From Elusimicrobiales bacterium (lineage in GTDB: Bacteria; Elusimicrobiota; Elusimicrobia; Elusimicrobiales; Elusimicrobiaceae), in NCBI GenBank assembly GCA_041651175.1, contig JBAZJT010000002.1, positions 112,555-176,554 on the forward strand: a DNA stretch of 64,000 nt, written 5' to 3'. Each line of letters begins with the position of its first letter. Position 1 is the first letter of the stretch. The translations under genes and the position numbers were made by a program. Positions 8,374-15,488 of this stretch are shown one piece after another. The notes under the pieces are model-generated. The model was not told the DNA's origin and made no database searches. It saw only the letters and a program-made list of their open reading frames with translations.

Positions 8374-9149
8374 TGCTGCGTCCGGTGGGATATGTGGCCA
8401 GCCCGGTCAAGCGGCGGCATGACATGCCGCCGGGAGGGGTTGCCGCCTCTATACGGATACTGCCGCGCTACGGGGCTGCATTGAAAGGAATCAGCAACTG
8501 CTCCCACCTGTGGATTTTGTGCTGCTTTGACAGGGCGGACCGCTCCGTCCTGAAGGCCGCGCCGCGCAAAATATCCGCCTCTCTGGGAAAGCGCGGGGTG
8601 TTTGCCATGCGCTCGCCGGACAGGCCCAATCCGGTATCGCTTACCTGCGCGGGGCTGGTTTCCGTCAAAGGCCGGCTGCTGGAGCTGGACGCGCTTGACG
8701 CTGTGGACGGCACGCCGGTGGCGGACATAAAACCCTACTCGCCGGGGACGGACTGCGTCCCCTCGGCGGCCAGGCCGGATTTTTCGGAAAGGTACCGGCT
8801 TGCGCCGGATGAATATGTGGCGGCTTCGCTGGCGCGGACTGTTCGCAATTTCTGCGGGCCGGGCGCGGAAGGGATGAAAGCCGCCGCGCTGGCATTCAAG
8901 TATTGCCGGCTGACCGGCGTTGCCCCGGAAAGCGGCGCGGAGCGGCTGGCAACCGGTCTGCGCGGCGGCGGCATTGACGCGCTGCATGCCCTGTTTGCCA
9001 TTCCGCCGTCGCGCGCCATAACGCGGGGGAATTACAAATCTCCCGCGATAATGGTAACATTGCATGGAAGGCGGGTTAAAATCCGGCTTGAGCCCGGGGA
9101 TTTGCGCCGGTTCATGGCGCTTGCCGCCACGGCAGGGAGGTTTGGATGA
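8370..9149 (+). CDS. trmO: TrmO/TsaA family protein with C-terminal FmdE-like extension
   Basis: The N-terminal 130 residues match the UPF0066/TrmO fold: 'PVGYVASPVK', 'LKGISNCSHLWILCCFD', 'GVFAMRSPDRPNPVSLT' and 'LDALDAVDGTPVADIKPY'. E. coli TrmO methylates N6-threonylcarbamoyl-A37 in tRNA. Residues 135-259 form an extra region with 'GGGIDALHALFAIPPSRAIT' resembling the 'C.VDAIQ..TG...GKGN' core of FmdE-like proteins but without its Cys residues; this is a weak match. The start is one of two adjacent ATGs overlapping the upstream stop. The methyltransferase call is good; the role of the tail is unknown. Confidence 0.8.
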   Translation: MMLRPVGYVASPVKRRHDMPPGGVAASIRILPRYGAALKGISNCSHLWILCCFDRADRSVLKAAPRKISASLGKRGVFAMRSPDRPNPVSLTCAGLVSVKGRLLELDALDAVDGTPVADIKPYSPGTDCVPSAARPDFSERYRLAPDEYVAASLARTVRNFCGPGAEGMKAAALAFKYCRLTGVAPESGAERLATGLRGGGIDALHALFAIPPSRAITRGNYKSPAIMVTLHGRRVKIRLEPGDLRRFMALAATAGRFG

Positions 9150-9862
9150 AAAAGGTAATAATTCTTACGGCTTTTTGCGCGCTGGCGGTTTGTTCCGCGC
9201 ATGCGCAGCGGGCGGGTGTTTCCGCATCGCAGGAAAACGGCCCGTGCGCGGCGGATACCGACAAGGTCTGTCCCGGCATGAAAAACGGCGGCGGGGCGCT
9301 TATGAACTGCCTCAGGCAGCGCAAGGCGGACGTTTCCTCTGCGTGCAGGGCTCATATAGACAAGGTTGTCGCCCAAGCCGAGGCGGACAGTGCGGCCTGC
9401 AGGGCGGACGCGGAATCTTTCTGCAAAAACCTGCCCCCGGGCGTCGGCCTGGAGCTTAAATGCCTTGCGGATAATTTCACGAAACTCTCCGCCGCCTGCA
9501 AGGCGAAAGTGGGCAAAGCCGCCCCCTGCCGCGCAGAGGCGGAAAAATTGTGTCCCGGAATAAAGCCCGGCCCCAAGATGCGCGAGTGCCTGAAAGCGCG
9601 CGAGTCCGCGCTGTCCGCCGAATGCAAAAGCCGCATGTCCCAGCCCGGCGACGAAATAAAGGCGAAGATACAGGCGAAAATGCAGGCCTGCAAGGCCGAT
9701 ATCCCCAAATTCTGCGCGGCTGTCAAAACCGGGGGCGGAGCGGTGTTCAAATGCCTCAGGACGCATGAGGAAAATCTTTCGGCGGAATGCAGAGCAGTCC
9801 TCCCCAAAGGCCCCGTGGAGATAAGCGAAAAAGTCAAAGCGCGGAAAACCAAAAAGAGCTGA
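9146..9862 (+). CDS. Secreted cysteine-rich repeat protein (GLG1-like)
   Basis: A protein of 238 residues with a signal peptide cleaved near residue 20 ('LAVCSAHA'), followed by four Cys-rich repeats of about 45-50 residues. Each has the form C..D..K.C....G.G....CL........L...C ('CAADTDKVCPGMKNGGG', 'CRADAESFCKNL', 'CRAEAEKLCPG', 'CKADIPKFCAAVKTGGG'). This is the Cys-rich GLG1 repeat, found in eukaryotic Golgi proteins and in many bacterial secreted proteins of unknown role. It overlaps the TrmO-like gene by 4 bp and ends before a strong hairpin. Confidence 0.8.
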   Translation: MKKVIILTAFCALAVCSAHAQRAGVSASQENGPCAADTDKVCPGMKNGGGALMNCLRQRKADVSSACRAHIDKVVAQAEADSAACRADAESFCKNLPPGVGLELKCLADNFTKLSAACKAKVGKAAPCRAEAEKLCPGIKPGPKMRECLKARESALSAECKSRMSQPGDEIKAKIQAKMQACKADIPKFCAAVKTGGGAVFKCLRTHEENLSAECRAVLPKGPVEISEKVKARKTKKS

Positions 9863-9881
9863 GCCGGGCAAAGGGTTTGAA

Positions 9882-9920
9882 ATGAAAGCGGGCATGTCCA
9901 ATGGACATGCCCGCTTTCAT
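9882..9920. terminator. Perfect 19-bp stem between convergent gene and tmRNA
   Basis: An uninterrupted inverted repeat: 9882-9900 is the exact reverse complement of 9902-9920 with one unpaired base. It starts 19 bp after the stop codon of the Cys-rich protein gene and ends 1 bp before the mature tmRNA 3' CCA on the opposite strand. It probably terminates or processes transcripts from both sides, although no T-run follows on either strand. Confidence 0.7.
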
Positions 9921-9921
9921 A

Positions 9922-10274
9922 TGGTGGAGGCGCCGGGATTCGCACCCGGGTCCGTACGCCGCGTAACCGCGCCACTACAGGTTTAGCCCCGGCTTATTTC
10001 GCAAGGCCCCGGCGTCGGGGCGGCCAAAGCCCTGCCTGCTCCGTGTGTCTTTCCGCGCATGGGACGAAGCCAGCCTCTGCGCGGGCAGCCCGCTTCTTTG
10101 ACGCCTTACGCGCACCTGCGGGCGGGGTGCGCGGGGCGAGGCTCACTTAAGCGTGGGCCCAAGCCATTTCTGATGTGTTGGCTTTTCTTGTTTTTGACCC
10201 TTTTTAAGCCGGCCAGGGTCGCCCGGCACCTGCGACGCCAGCCCCGCCGGCGCGCGTCGATCCTATTCGCCCCC
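9922..10274 (-). ncRNA. ssrA: tmRNA (ssrA)
   Basis: Rescues stalled ribosomes by trans-translation. On the minus strand the 5' end GGGGGCG pairs with the 3' CGCCTCC, followed by A and an encoded CCA (9922-9925). The tRNA-like part has the T-arm 'GGGTGCGAATCCC'. The length of 353 nt is normal. The best tag frame is at 10147-10182, read on the minus strand: resume codon GCC, then Asn-Thr-Ser-Glu-Met-Ala-Trp-Ala-His-Ala and TAA. The tag ends His-Ala rather than the usual Leu-Ala-Ala. No SmpB gene is in the window. Confidence 0.95.
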
Positions 10275-10312
10275 ATAAGATGCAGATTCAACAGCTTCCT
10301 GCTACTACTATT

Positions 10313-10318
10313 ATTATA
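10313..10318 (-). promoter_or_regulatory. Candidate -10 box for tmRNA precursor
   Basis: A perfect TATAAT on the minus strand, 38 bp upstream of the mature tmRNA 5' end. No convincing -35 is seen. The distance implies a short 5' leader removed by RNase P. Confidence 0.4.
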
Positions 10319-10337
10319 GCGCATTTTACGAGAGAAG

Positions 10338-10365
10338 TTGCCCGCGCGCGCAAAAATGGTAGAAT
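10338..10365 (+). promoter_or_regulatory. Sigma70-like promoter for histidine kinase
   Basis: TTGCCC at 10338-10343 and TAGAAT at 10360-10365, 16 bp apart. The expected transcription start is about 8 nt before the ATG at 10380, which supports that start over in-frame ATGs at 10338 and 10356 inside the promoter. Confidence 0.45.
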
Positions 10366-10379
10366 TCTGGCGGGATTTT

Positions 10380-11531
10380 ATGACAGAATTCAACCCGGAA
10401 ACGCATTTCGCGCCGGCTAAACGCTCCTCCGAGCAGGAGATAAACGTCCAGGCCCTGAAGCTGCGCGCGGAACTGGCTTTCGGCGCCGTGCTGGACGCCG
10501 TCTCCGAACTGGTTTTCATCCTTAACATGGACAGGCAGATAGTCTATGCCAACCGCCGCGCCGCGGACGCCTTCGGCGCCGCCAGGCCGCTTGCCGGGCT
10601 GCGCCACGGCGAGGCGCTGGGCTGCCAGAACGCGCTGAAATCTTCCGGCGGGTGCGGCACGGCGCCGCTGTGCAAGTATTGCGGCGCGATGCGCGCGCTT
10701 GTGGAAACCGCGCTTCTGGGCAAGCCTTCCGTGCAGGAATGCCGGCTTACGGTGAGTCCGGGCGGGGTGCGCGCGCTGGATTTGACGGTGTCCACCTATC
10801 CGCTGGATATAGACGGGGAGCGTTTCATAGTTTTTCACGCCGCCGACATAGCCGCCGGTAAGCGGATGGAGGTTATCGGCCAGGTGTTTTTCCACGATAT
10901 GCTAAACACCATGACCGCGCTAAGCGGATTTCTGGATATTGTGGGCGCGGAAGCGTCGCGGCTGCCGCCGGAATTCCAGGGGTATTTTTCACGCGCCAGG
11001 ACGCTGGCGGTCATAATTCAGGACGAGATGCTCTCCCACCGGCTGCTGGTGGCGGCGGAGGCCGGGCATGTGCCGGTGTCGCCGGTCAAGATAAACACGG
11101 GCGCGTTTCTGCGCCAGTCCGCAGGTTTCTACGGCGGCTGCAACATAGCGCGTGGGAAAGCGCTGGAACTGGTTCCCGGTTTTGCCGAAACGGATATTGA
11201 AACCGATAAATCCTTCCTCAACCGCATAATAAACGCGATGCTCAAAAACGCGCTGGAAGAGACCGAGAAAGGCGGCAAAGTCGCGCTGAACTGCCAGGCG
11301 CGGGACGGCAAGGTCGTTTTCAGCGTGCATAACAGCCGCCATATGACCAGGGAAACGCAGTTGCAGGTGTTCACCCGCTCTTTTTCCACCAAAGGCAAGG
11401 GCCGGGGGCTTGGCACCTGGAGCATGAAGCTATTCGGCGAGCGTTTCCTGAAAGGCCGCGTCTGGTTTGAGACGGATTCTTCCAAAGGCACCACATTCTT
11501 CCTGGAATTGCCCGTAAAACTTCCCGCCTGA
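10380..11531 (+). CDS. PAS-domain sensor histidine kinase with Cys cluster
   Basis: Soluble sensor kinase of about 383 residues. A PAS domain spans about 40-165 and carries four clustered cysteines ('LGCQNALKSSGGCGTAPLCK' followed by 'YCG'), a recurrent arrangement in kinase PAS domains that could bind metal or sense redox state (inference). A His box 'FFHDMLNTMTALSGF' follows at about 180, then an ATPase domain with an N-box ('FLNRIINAMLKNALEE') and 'GKGRGLGTWSMKLFGE' G-box. No transmembrane segment and no receiver is attached. The next gene, rsgA, begins 1 bp after the stop. No cognate regulator is adjacent. Confidence 0.85.
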   Translation: MTEFNPETHFAPAKRSSEQEINVQALKLRAELAFGAVLDAVSELVFILNMDRQIVYANRRAADAFGAARPLAGLRHGEALGCQNALKSSGGCGTAPLCKYCGAMRALVETALLGKPSVQECRLTVSPGGVRALDLTVSTYPLDIDGERFIVFHAADIAAGKRMEVIGQVFFHDMLNTMTALSGFLDIVGAEASRLPPEFQGYFSRARTLAVIIQDEMLSHRLLVAAEAGHVPVSPVKINTGAFLRQSAGFYGGCNIARGKALELVPGFAETDIETDKSFLNRIINAMLKNALEETEKGGKVALNCQARDGKVVFSVHNSRHMTRETQLQVFTRSFSTKGKGRGLGTWSMKLFGERFLKGRVWFETDSSKGTTFFLELPVKLPA

Positions 11532-11532
11532 T

Positions 11533-12498
11533 ATGCGCCATGCCTGCGCCCTGGTTACCGCACATCACCGCAGCGGCTACACCATACGCGCCGGCGAGAG
11601 GGAATTCCTTGCCCGGGTGAGCGGCAAATACATGGCCGCCAGCTCCGGCAGGCCGGATTATCCGGTGGCAGGGGATTTTGTCTCCGTCCGTTTTGAGGGC
11701 GAGGCGGCGGTTATAGAGAAACTGCTGCCGCGCAAAAGCCTGCTGGCGCGCAAAAAGCCCGGAGCGGGCAACGAAACGCAGCCCATCGCCGCCAATGTTG
11801 ACATGGTGTTTTCGGTTATGGGGCTGGATGGCAATTTCAATCCGCGCCGGCTGGAGCGGCTGCTGGCCGCCGCCGCCGGCAGCGGCGCCGAATGCGCGGT
11901 GATTCTGACAAAGCGCGATTTGCTCCCCGCCCCGCAGCTGGAGGAAAAAATCCGGCTGGCGCGCCCGTCCTGCGGGAATGCGCCGCTGTTTTGCGCCAGC
12001 GGGCTTACGGGCGAAGGCGTCGCCGGAATACGGGCCGCGATTTCGGAAAAAACGGTGTGTTTTATCGGCTCTTCCGGCGTGGGCAAAAGCGCGCTTATAA
12101 ACCGGCTGCTGGGGGAAGAGGCCGCCAAAACCGGGCCCGCCCGCCCCAATGACTGCCGCGGCAGGCATACCACCACGGCGCGGCAGATGTATTTTCTTCC
12201 GGGCGGCGGCGCGGTCATAGACACCCCCGGAGTGCGCGAGATGGGCCTGCTGGAGGAGCGGACTGCCGGCGTGTCTGAAGTTTTCCCGGATATAGAGGAG
12301 GCCGCCCTGAACTGCCGGTTCACCAGCTGCCACCATGAAGACGAGGCCGGCTGCGCGGTCAAAGCCGCTGTTGAGAGCGGCGCGATAACGGCTGAAAGAT
12401 ACTCAAGCTACATGAAGCTCAAGCGCGAGACCGCCCCTCCGCCGGAATACCTGCGCCGCAAAATGCTGCGCCTGCGCCGGCAGGGCGGAGGCTGCTGA
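11533..12498 (+). CDS. rsgA: Ribosome small-subunit biogenesis GTPase RsgA
   Basis: Circularly permuted GTPase acting in late 30S maturation. N-terminal OB-fold at about residues 1-75, then GTPase motifs in permuted order: G4 'LTKRDLL', G1 'GSSGVGKSALINRL', G2 'HTTTARQM', G3 'DTPGVREM'. The C-terminal zinc motif is 'CRFTSCHHEDEAGC'. The 321 residues fit the family. It follows the histidine kinase by 1 bp and may be co-transcribed with it. Confidence 0.96.
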   Translation: MRHACALVTAHHRSGYTIRAGEREFLARVSGKYMAASSGRPDYPVAGDFVSVRFEGEAAVIEKLLPRKSLLARKKPGAGNETQPIAANVDMVFSVMGLDGNFNPRRLERLLAAAAGSGAECAVILTKRDLLPAPQLEEKIRLARPSCGNAPLFCASGLTGEGVAGIRAAISEKTVCFIGSSGVGKSALINRLLGEEAAKTGPARPNDCRGRHTTTARQMYFLPGGGAVIDTPGVREMGLLEERTAGVSEVFPDIEEAALNCRFTSCHHEDEAGCAVKAAVESGAITAERYSSYMKLKRETAPPPEYLRRKMLRLRRQGGGC

Positions 12499-12531
12499 GC
12501 GCCGTCGCGGTTTGTTCAATAATGCTTCAGG

Positions 12532-13434
12532 TTAGTTGTCAGAATTACTGACCGAGGAAGAGATGTCCGAGCATGATTTGCCGTTTTCATTGGTTTCGCA
12601 TGCCCGGAGTCGTCCGTTGCCGTAGACGCTGTAGACAGTCGCGTAGGAAAAAGTTTTCGGGACCGTTTTCACGACGGTGTTGACTACCAGCGGCAGAACA
12701 GCCACTGTCGCGCCTCCGGGGCCGGATTCCCTCTCGGGATTGCCGATGCTGACACTCATATTCACCGAGTAGCCCCACCATATATTCTTGTGCACGGCAT
12801 AGGCCGTGACATTGGTCAGATAAGAACCCTTGCCATTGTGCTTCAGATTGTATTTGTATTCCACGACATACTGTATCCTTACCGGTATGCCCAGCATATT
12901 TTTGTGAGTGAATGAGCGCAGATACGACGCTTTGCGCCCTCCCGTCAATTGTTCCCAACTTGCCCCGGAAGGAATGGCGTTGGCGAAATTGGTGTTTTCA
13001 GCCGTAGTGTCGGGCTTGCCTGAATTTATCATGAACCAACTGCCGAAAGCGGTATTGATTAAACCAATGGCAATTCCCCAGTCGATGATGGCGGCTTTGT
13101 ACGGCTCGTCCTGTCCATAGGAGGCGTCCGCGCTCTGCGCCGCTTCCATGGTGTCCTGCGTAGTTTTGCCGCCGAAATATTCCCTGGGGAATGCGCGCGC
13201 CACAAGCTCCTGCTCCCGCGGGTTCAACTGCCGCCCGGATTCAGCCGCTTTGCCTACCGCCGCCAGCGCCTCGTTTTTTGCGGCGCACTCCTGCTGGCTG
13301 CGGCAGTTGCCCGCGCGCGCCTGCAGCGCGGAGTATGCCGCCTGCATATCAACGCCGTCATTTGCCAGCGCCTTGAAAGGGAAGCCCGCCGTGGATATCA
13401 GAAGGGATAGTGTAATGCTCGCGCATCGCCGCAT
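12532..13434 (-). CDS. Secreted protein of unknown function
   Basis: About 300 residues. The start at 13434 gives a signal peptide ('ITLSLLISTAGFPFKALAND') with GGAGG 9 nt upstream. A helical region rich in Ala, Glu and Gln with two Cys follows (residues 25-80), then one hydrophobic stretch ('IDWGIAIGLINTAFGSWFMI') and a beta-rich C-terminal half ending with two Cys. Codon and base composition look less GC-rich than the neighbours. No family recognised. It is monocistronic, with its own promoter upstream. Confidence 0.7.
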   Translation of the reverse strand: MRRCASITLSLLISTAGFPFKALANDGVDMQAAYSALQARAGNCRSQQECAAKNEALAAVGKAAESGRQLNPREQELVARAFPREYFGGKTTQDTMEAAQSADASYGQDEPYKAAIIDWGIAIGLINTAFGSWFMINSGKPDTTAENTNFANAIPSGASWEQLTGGRKASYLRSFTHKNMLGIPVRIQYVVEYKYNLKHNGKGSYLTNVTAYAVHKNIWWGYSVNMSVSIGNPERESGPGGATVAVLPLVVNTVVKTVPKTFSYATVYSVYGNGRLRACETNENGKSCSDISSSVSNSDN

Positions 13435-13480
13435 GGTTGATTGCCTCCGCTGAAAAATGAAACTGCGTATCTGCAATCAA

Positions 13481-13509
13481 AGTATAGTTTCTGCGCCGTT
13501 TTGCAACAA
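13481..13509 (-). promoter_or_regulatory. Promoter for secreted unknown protein
   Basis: On the minus strand, TTGTTG (13504-13509), 17-bp spacer, TATACT (13481-13486), about 46 bp before the start codon at 13434. Confidence 0.55.
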
Positions 13510-13537
13510 GGGCCGAAGGGCCTATCCGGCGGCGCGA

Positions 13538-13566
13538 TTGCGGAACGCATTCCATTTTTCTAAAAT
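13538..13566 (+). promoter_or_regulatory. Promoter for Hpt/receiver pair
   Basis: TTGCGG (13538-13543), 17-bp spacer, TAAAAT (13561-13566), about 48 bp upstream of the Hpt start at 13614. It diverges from the promoter at 13481-13509. Confidence 0.5.
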
Positions 13567-13613
13567 CTACGGCAGTGCCCGTCGCGCGGGAAATTTTCGG
13601 AAGCGGGAGTTCT

Positions 13614-13931
13614 ATGCCTGAACAGGATAAAATGCGGGTTACGGTGGATGCGGAGTTCGCAAGCCTCGTCCCCGGCTATATGGAAAACAGGCTGCAGGAC
13701 GCCGACAACATAGTCCGCCTGGCAGGGCAGGGGGATTTTGAAAAGGTCAGGCGGCTGGGCCATTGCATGAAAGGCTCCGGCGCGGCATACGGCTTTGACG
13801 GCGTGTCCGAAATCGGCCTTGCCATAGAACTGGCGGCGAAAGAGCAGAATGTCCCGGCGCTGACAGCCCAGGCAGACAAGCTGAGGGAATACATTTCCAA
13901 CGTAGAGGTTACATATGACGAACCAGCCTAA
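13614..13931 (+). CDS. Hpt phosphotransfer protein
   Basis: About 105 residues forming a single histidine phosphotransfer domain. The phospho-acceptor motif is 'LGHCMKGSGAAYGF', followed by the paired helix 'IGLAIELAAKEQNVPAL'. It would relay phosphate between a hybrid kinase and a receiver. The start at 13614 follows GCGGGAG; its end overlaps the next receiver gene by 17 bp, so the two proteins are probably made together. No hybrid kinase is adjacent. Confidence 0.85.
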   Translation: MPEQDKMRVTVDAEFASLVPGYMENRLQDADNIVRLAGQGDFEKVRRLGHCMKGSGAAYGFDGVSEIGLAIELAAKEQNVPALTAQADKLREYISNVEVTYDEPA

Positions 13932-14298
13932 AGCGGGCATATTCCTGGTTGACGACGACGCCGACACACTGGCCATGGTAGAGTGTATTTTAAGGAACCG
14001 GGGTTATGACACCGTAACCGCCAGGGACGGAGAAGAGGCGCTGATGCATCTGACCACTCAGCATTTTGACCTTATAATATCGGATGTAGACATGCCCAGG
14101 ATGGACGGCCTGCGCCTGCTGGAGCTGCTGCGCACCAATGTTATCACCACGCCGCTGATATTTATCACGGTGAACGCCACGCCGGAATGCGAGATTAAGG
14201 CAAAGGAATACGGCGCGGCGGAGTTCATAAGCAAGCCGATAAGAAAACAGCTTCTTCTTGAGAAAGTGTCTTCGGTGCTGGCAGCGGCGGATGCATAA
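13915..14298 (+). CDS. Stand-alone response regulator receiver
   Basis: A CheY-like receiver of 127 residues without an output domain. Acidic pair 'VDDDAD', phospho-acceptor Asp in 'IISDVDMPRMDG', Thr in 'FITVNAT' and Lys in 'FISKPI'. Overlap with the Hpt gene suggests they exchange phosphate. The 3' end overlaps the alcohol dehydrogenase start by 8 bp. Confidence 0.9.
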   Translation: MTNQPKAGIFLVDDDADTLAMVECILRNRGYDTVTARDGEEALMHLTTQHFDLIISDVDMPRMDGLRLLELLRTNVITTPLIFITVNATPECEIKAKEYGAAEFISKPIRKQLLLEKVSSVLAAADA

Positions 14299-15454
14299 TT
14301 TCGTTTTCCGCAATCCGACTAAAATCGTTTTCGGCAGGGGCGTTATTTCCGGCCTGGGAAAAGAGGCCGCCGCGCGCGGCGGCAGGGCGCTGCTTGTGTT
14401 CGGGCGCGTCAGCGCCAAAGCCGGGCCGGTTTACGGCGAGTGCGTCAGCGGCATGTCCTCCGCCGGGCTTGAAATTATTGAGCATGGCGGCGTAAAGCCC
14501 AACCCCGAAATAGGGCATATCCGCGCCGGCGCGGAGCTTGCCAGAACCCGGCGCGCGGACCTGGTTGTCGCGGTCGGGGGCGGCAGCGCGATGGATGCGG
14601 CCAAGGCGATAGCCGCCGGCGCGCTCTACGACGGGGACCCCTGGGATTTTTTCTGCGGCAGGGCAGCTCCCGCAAAGGCCCTGCCTTTAATCGCCGTGCC
14701 CACGCTTGCCGCCTCCGGCTCGGAGATGAACGGCAATTCCGTTGTGTCCAACCCGGAAACCGGGCAGAAGCTGCCAACCGCCTCCGCCGCGCTCTATCCC
14801 GCGGCGGCTTTCATGGACCCGGAGGCCACTTTTTCCGTTCCGCCGGACCATACGGCATACGGCGCGGTGGATGCGCTTTCGCATATAGCGGAAGGCTATT
14901 TCACGTCGCAGGAGCCGCATGAGCTGCAACTGGAGCTTGCGGAAGCGGTAATGCGCAATATAATACGCTGCTCCGGCGCCGCGCTGAAAAATCCGCGCGA
15001 CTACGATGCGCGCGCGGGGCTGATGTGGGCCAGCACCCTTGCCATAAACGGGGTTCTCTCCTGCGGGCTGGGCCCGGTGGTCTACATAAACCATTCAATA
15101 GAGCATTCCGTCAGCGCGCTTTACGATATAGCGCACGGCGCGGGGCTGGCGGTGGTCATGCCCGCCTGGTTTGAGTGGAGCCGCAGGCGCGGCCTTGCGC
15201 CGCGGCTGGCGCGTTTTGCTCGCAACGTGTTCGGCTGCGGCGAGCCGGAAGATTCAAAAGCCGCCGTCATGGGCATAGAAAAATTCAAAGACTGGTGCGC
15301 GCGGATGAATGTGCCGCCGGCGCTCTCCGGCTGGAAAATACCGCAGTCCGCCGCAGCCGGCATAGCCGCCAACGCCGCCGACGCCATGCGGCTGCGCGGG
15401 CTGGAGGGATACTCCATGGCGGATATAGAGCAGATACTGCTTCTTGCAGGTTAA
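14291..15454 (+). CDS. Iron-containing alcohol dehydrogenase
   Basis: NAD(P)-dependent group III alcohol dehydrogenase, closest in look to butanol dehydrogenase/YqhD. N terminus 'FVFRNPTKIVFGRGVI', nucleotide motif 'VAVGGGSAMDAAKAIA', 'PTLAASGSEMNGNSV' and metal region 'DALSHIAEGYF' plus 'VVYINHSIEHSVSALYDIAH', giving His and Asp ligands. It has 387 residues, as usual. The start at 14291 lies within the end of the receiver gene. Substrate not determinable. Confidence 0.92.
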   Translation: MHNFVFRNPTKIVFGRGVISGLGKEAAARGGRALLVFGRVSAKAGPVYGECVSGMSSAGLEIIEHGGVKPNPEIGHIRAGAELARTRRADLVVAVGGGSAMDAAKAIAAGALYDGDPWDFFCGRAAPAKALPLIAVPTLAASGSEMNGNSVVSNPETGQKLPTASAALYPAAAFMDPEATFSVPPDHTAYGAVDALSHIAEGYFTSQEPHELQLELAEAVMRNIIRCSGAALKNPRDYDARAGLMWASTLAINGVLSCGLGPVVYINHSIEHSVSALYDIAHGAGLAVVMPAWFEWSRRRGLAPRLARFARNVFGCGEPEDSKAAVMGIEKFKDWCARMNVPPALSGWKIPQSAAAGIAANAADAMRLRGLEGYSMADIEQILLLAG

Positions 15455-15488
15455 AAGCCGCCGGCTTCGTGGCGGAGCGAAGGTATTT

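Noticed and set aside
10059..10319. Plus-strand frame of 86 codons
   Set aside because: Lies within the tmRNA gene on the opposite strand.
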